Below are positions 35,327-36,388 of a DNA stretch of 36,388 nt, one piece after another. The notes beneath the pieces were generated by a model. It searched no databases and was not told where the DNA came from. It was given only the letters and a program-made list of their open reading frames with translations. The first letter of the stretch is position 1, and each line of letters opens with the position of its first letter. Both the position numbers and the translations under genes were made by a program. Source of the stretch: JBCDHN01 sp964351855 (lineage in GTDB: Bacteria > Verrucomicrobiota > Verrucomicrobiia > Verrucomicrobiales > DEV007); the NCBI GenBank assembly GCA_964351855.1, contig CAYGQD010000050.1:1-36388 (forward strand), in the 5' to 3' direction.

Positions 35327-36388
35327 ATGCCCGCTTTTTCTTACACTGCTCTGGATGGTGCCGGTAATACGGTGACGGGGAATCTGGCGGGGCGGAATAA
35401 GATGGAGGTGTATCGGGAGCTGGAGAAGCAGGCGCTGCATCCGGTGAGTGTGCGGGAGGAGGCGAACGCGGGGGCGACGGCGAAGCAGAAGGCGAAGGAG
35501 GAGGCGGATGGTGGGCCGGTGCGACTGAAGCGGACGCAGGTGATTCTGTTTACCGAGGAGCTGGCAGACATGCTGGATGCGGGGCTGCAGCTGGAGCAGG
35601 CGTTACGAGTGCTGCACGATCGGCAAGAGGACCCGGGCATCCGCCGGGTGAGCGCGAAGCTGCGGGAGGAGATTCGGGAAGGGTCCAAGGTTTCGGCGGC
35701 GCTGCGGAAGGTTTCGCCGAGCTTTGATGATCTGTATGTGAATCTGGTGGCGGCAGGGGAGGCGAGTGGCTCGCTGACGGAGATCTTACGGCGGCTGGCG
35801 TGGAATCTGCAAGTGATGCAGGATCTGCAAAGCCGGATGGTGGGGGCGCTGGTGTATCCGGCGTTTTTGATCGGGGCCTGCACGTTGCTGCTCTTTGTCT
35901 TCGGCACGGTGCTGATGCCGCAGCTGACGGATCTAATCATGTCTTCCAATCAGACGCTGCCGCTGCTGACGCGAATTCTGGTGGCGTTTAGCGATTTCAT
36001 GGCGGCGTGGTGGTGGGCGATTCTGATCGCGACGGTGGCCGCGTTTCTTCTGTTTCGGGCGGTGATTGCGACGAAGGGGGGACGGGCTTGGTGGGACCAG
36101 TATCAGCTGACGATCCCGCTGATTGGCCCGGTGCTGACGGCGAAGTTTTACGCGCAGTTCTGTCAGTCGCTCGGAAACCTGGTGAATAACGGGGTGCCTT
36201 TATTGAACGGCCTGAAGCTGATGGGGCGGGCGACGCCGAACGTCTTCCTGCGCGAGAAGCTGGCGAAGGTGGTGCTGATGGTGGGCGAAGGCGCGCCGGT
36301 TTCCAGCGCGATGCGGAAGGTGGGCAGTTTCCCCAGCCTGATGATTGACATGCTGGGGGTGGGAGAGCAGACGGGGCAGCTGGGGAAG
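35327..36388 (+). CDS. GspF/PilC-type inner-membrane platform protein, C-terminus beyond window
   Basis: 354 codons are open to the window edge; the family is about 400 residues, so only roughly the last 50 are missing. The N terminus MPAFSYTALDGAGNTVTGNL is typical. The first T2SSF domain (about 68-195) has FTEELADMLDAGLQLEQAL and the signature AAGEASGSLTEIL (142-154), ending in a membrane segment (173-197). A second membrane segment lies at 228-247. The second T2SSF domain (from about 268) has FCQSLGNLVNNGVPLLNGLK and GVGEQTGQL (344-352) at the edge. It forms the membrane platform on which the GspE/PilB ATPase acts. The coding DNA is very rich in GCG, CTG and GAG codons, more so than its neighbours. 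Confidence 0.93.
   Translation, partial: MPAFSYTALDGAGNTVTGNLAGRNKMEVYRELEKQALHPVSVREEANAGATAKQKAKEEADGGPVRLKRTQVILFTEELADMLDAGLQLEQALRVLHDRQEDPGIRRVSAKLREEIREGSKVSAALRKVSPSFDDLYVNLVAAGEASGSLTEILRRLAWNLQVMQDLQSRMVGALVYPAFLIGACTLLLFVFGTVLMPQLTDLIMSSNQTLPLLTRILVAFSDFMAAWWWAILIATVAAFLLFRAVIATKGGRAWWDQYQLTIPLIGPVLTAKFYAQFCQSLGNLVNNGVPLLNGLKLMGRATPNVFLREKLAKVVLMVGEGAPVSSAMRKVGSFPSLMIDMLGVGEQTGQLGK

Noticed and set aside
35341..35949. Minus-strand frame of 202 codons
   Set aside because: It is antisense to the GspF-type gene, which has both family signatures and membrane segments; the Ser/Arg-rich product is typical of a shadow of GCG/CTG-rich codons.

Overview
The window looks like a chromosomal segment of a Verrucomicrobiota (PVC-group) bacterium. 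The inference rests on gene content: a run of S1-type arylsulfatases, a giant protein with an N-terminal LEPR-XLL motif and DUF11 repeats, PqqD-M50-HlyD and GAF-HlyD fusion proteins, and GspE/GspF-type secretion genes. The tRNA lacks an encoded CCA. No taxonomic marker is present, so the assignment is moderate.

Layout. (1) 1-4542, minus strand: three tightly spaced sulfatase genes carrying four sulfatase domains (a partial S1 sulfatase cut by the window edge, an iduronate-2-sulfatase-like enzyme, and a double-sulfatase fusion). They would desulfate polysaccharides in the periplasm or outside the cell. (2) 4543-5077: divergent intergenic DNA that probably hides a frameshifted N-terminal part of the next gene. 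(3) 5078-30940, plus strand: a six-gene locus. It comprises a GAF-HlyD adaptor, a PqqD-M50 protease-HlyD protein, a 5666-residue LEPR-XLL/DUF11 protein, a TolC-like outer-membrane lipoprotein, a short SecA-like ATPase and an HlyD/RND-type adaptor. (4) 31012-31085, minus: tRNA-Pro(CGG). (5) 31400-34471, minus: a succinylglutamate desuccinylase/aspartoacylase-family protein and a GspE/PilB ATPase. (6) 34472-35326: a patch of repeats and a remnant of a TPR protein. (7) 35327-36388, plus: a GspF/PilC-type membrane protein, cut by the right edge.

The main point of interest is region 3. The giant protein has no hydrophobic Sec signal peptide and begins with LEPR-XLL. It is surrounded by the parts of an envelope-spanning export path (TolC-like exit duct, three HlyD-type adaptors, a site-2-protease-like membrane protein with a PqqD peptide-binding domain), but there is no ABC or RND inner-membrane transporter. 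The only obvious motor is a SecA paralogue without the normal C-terminal region. I propose a dedicated giant-protein secretion apparatus powered by the SecA-like ATPase, with PqqD-M50 recognising or processing the substrate leader. This is inference from synteny and domains and has not been shown here.

The giant protein carries about 32 DUF11-like units. The middle is built of higher-order blocks: 949-residue and 951-residue six-domain blocks flank a 622-residue four-domain block in the same order. Copies are similar in protein but differ at many synonymous positions.
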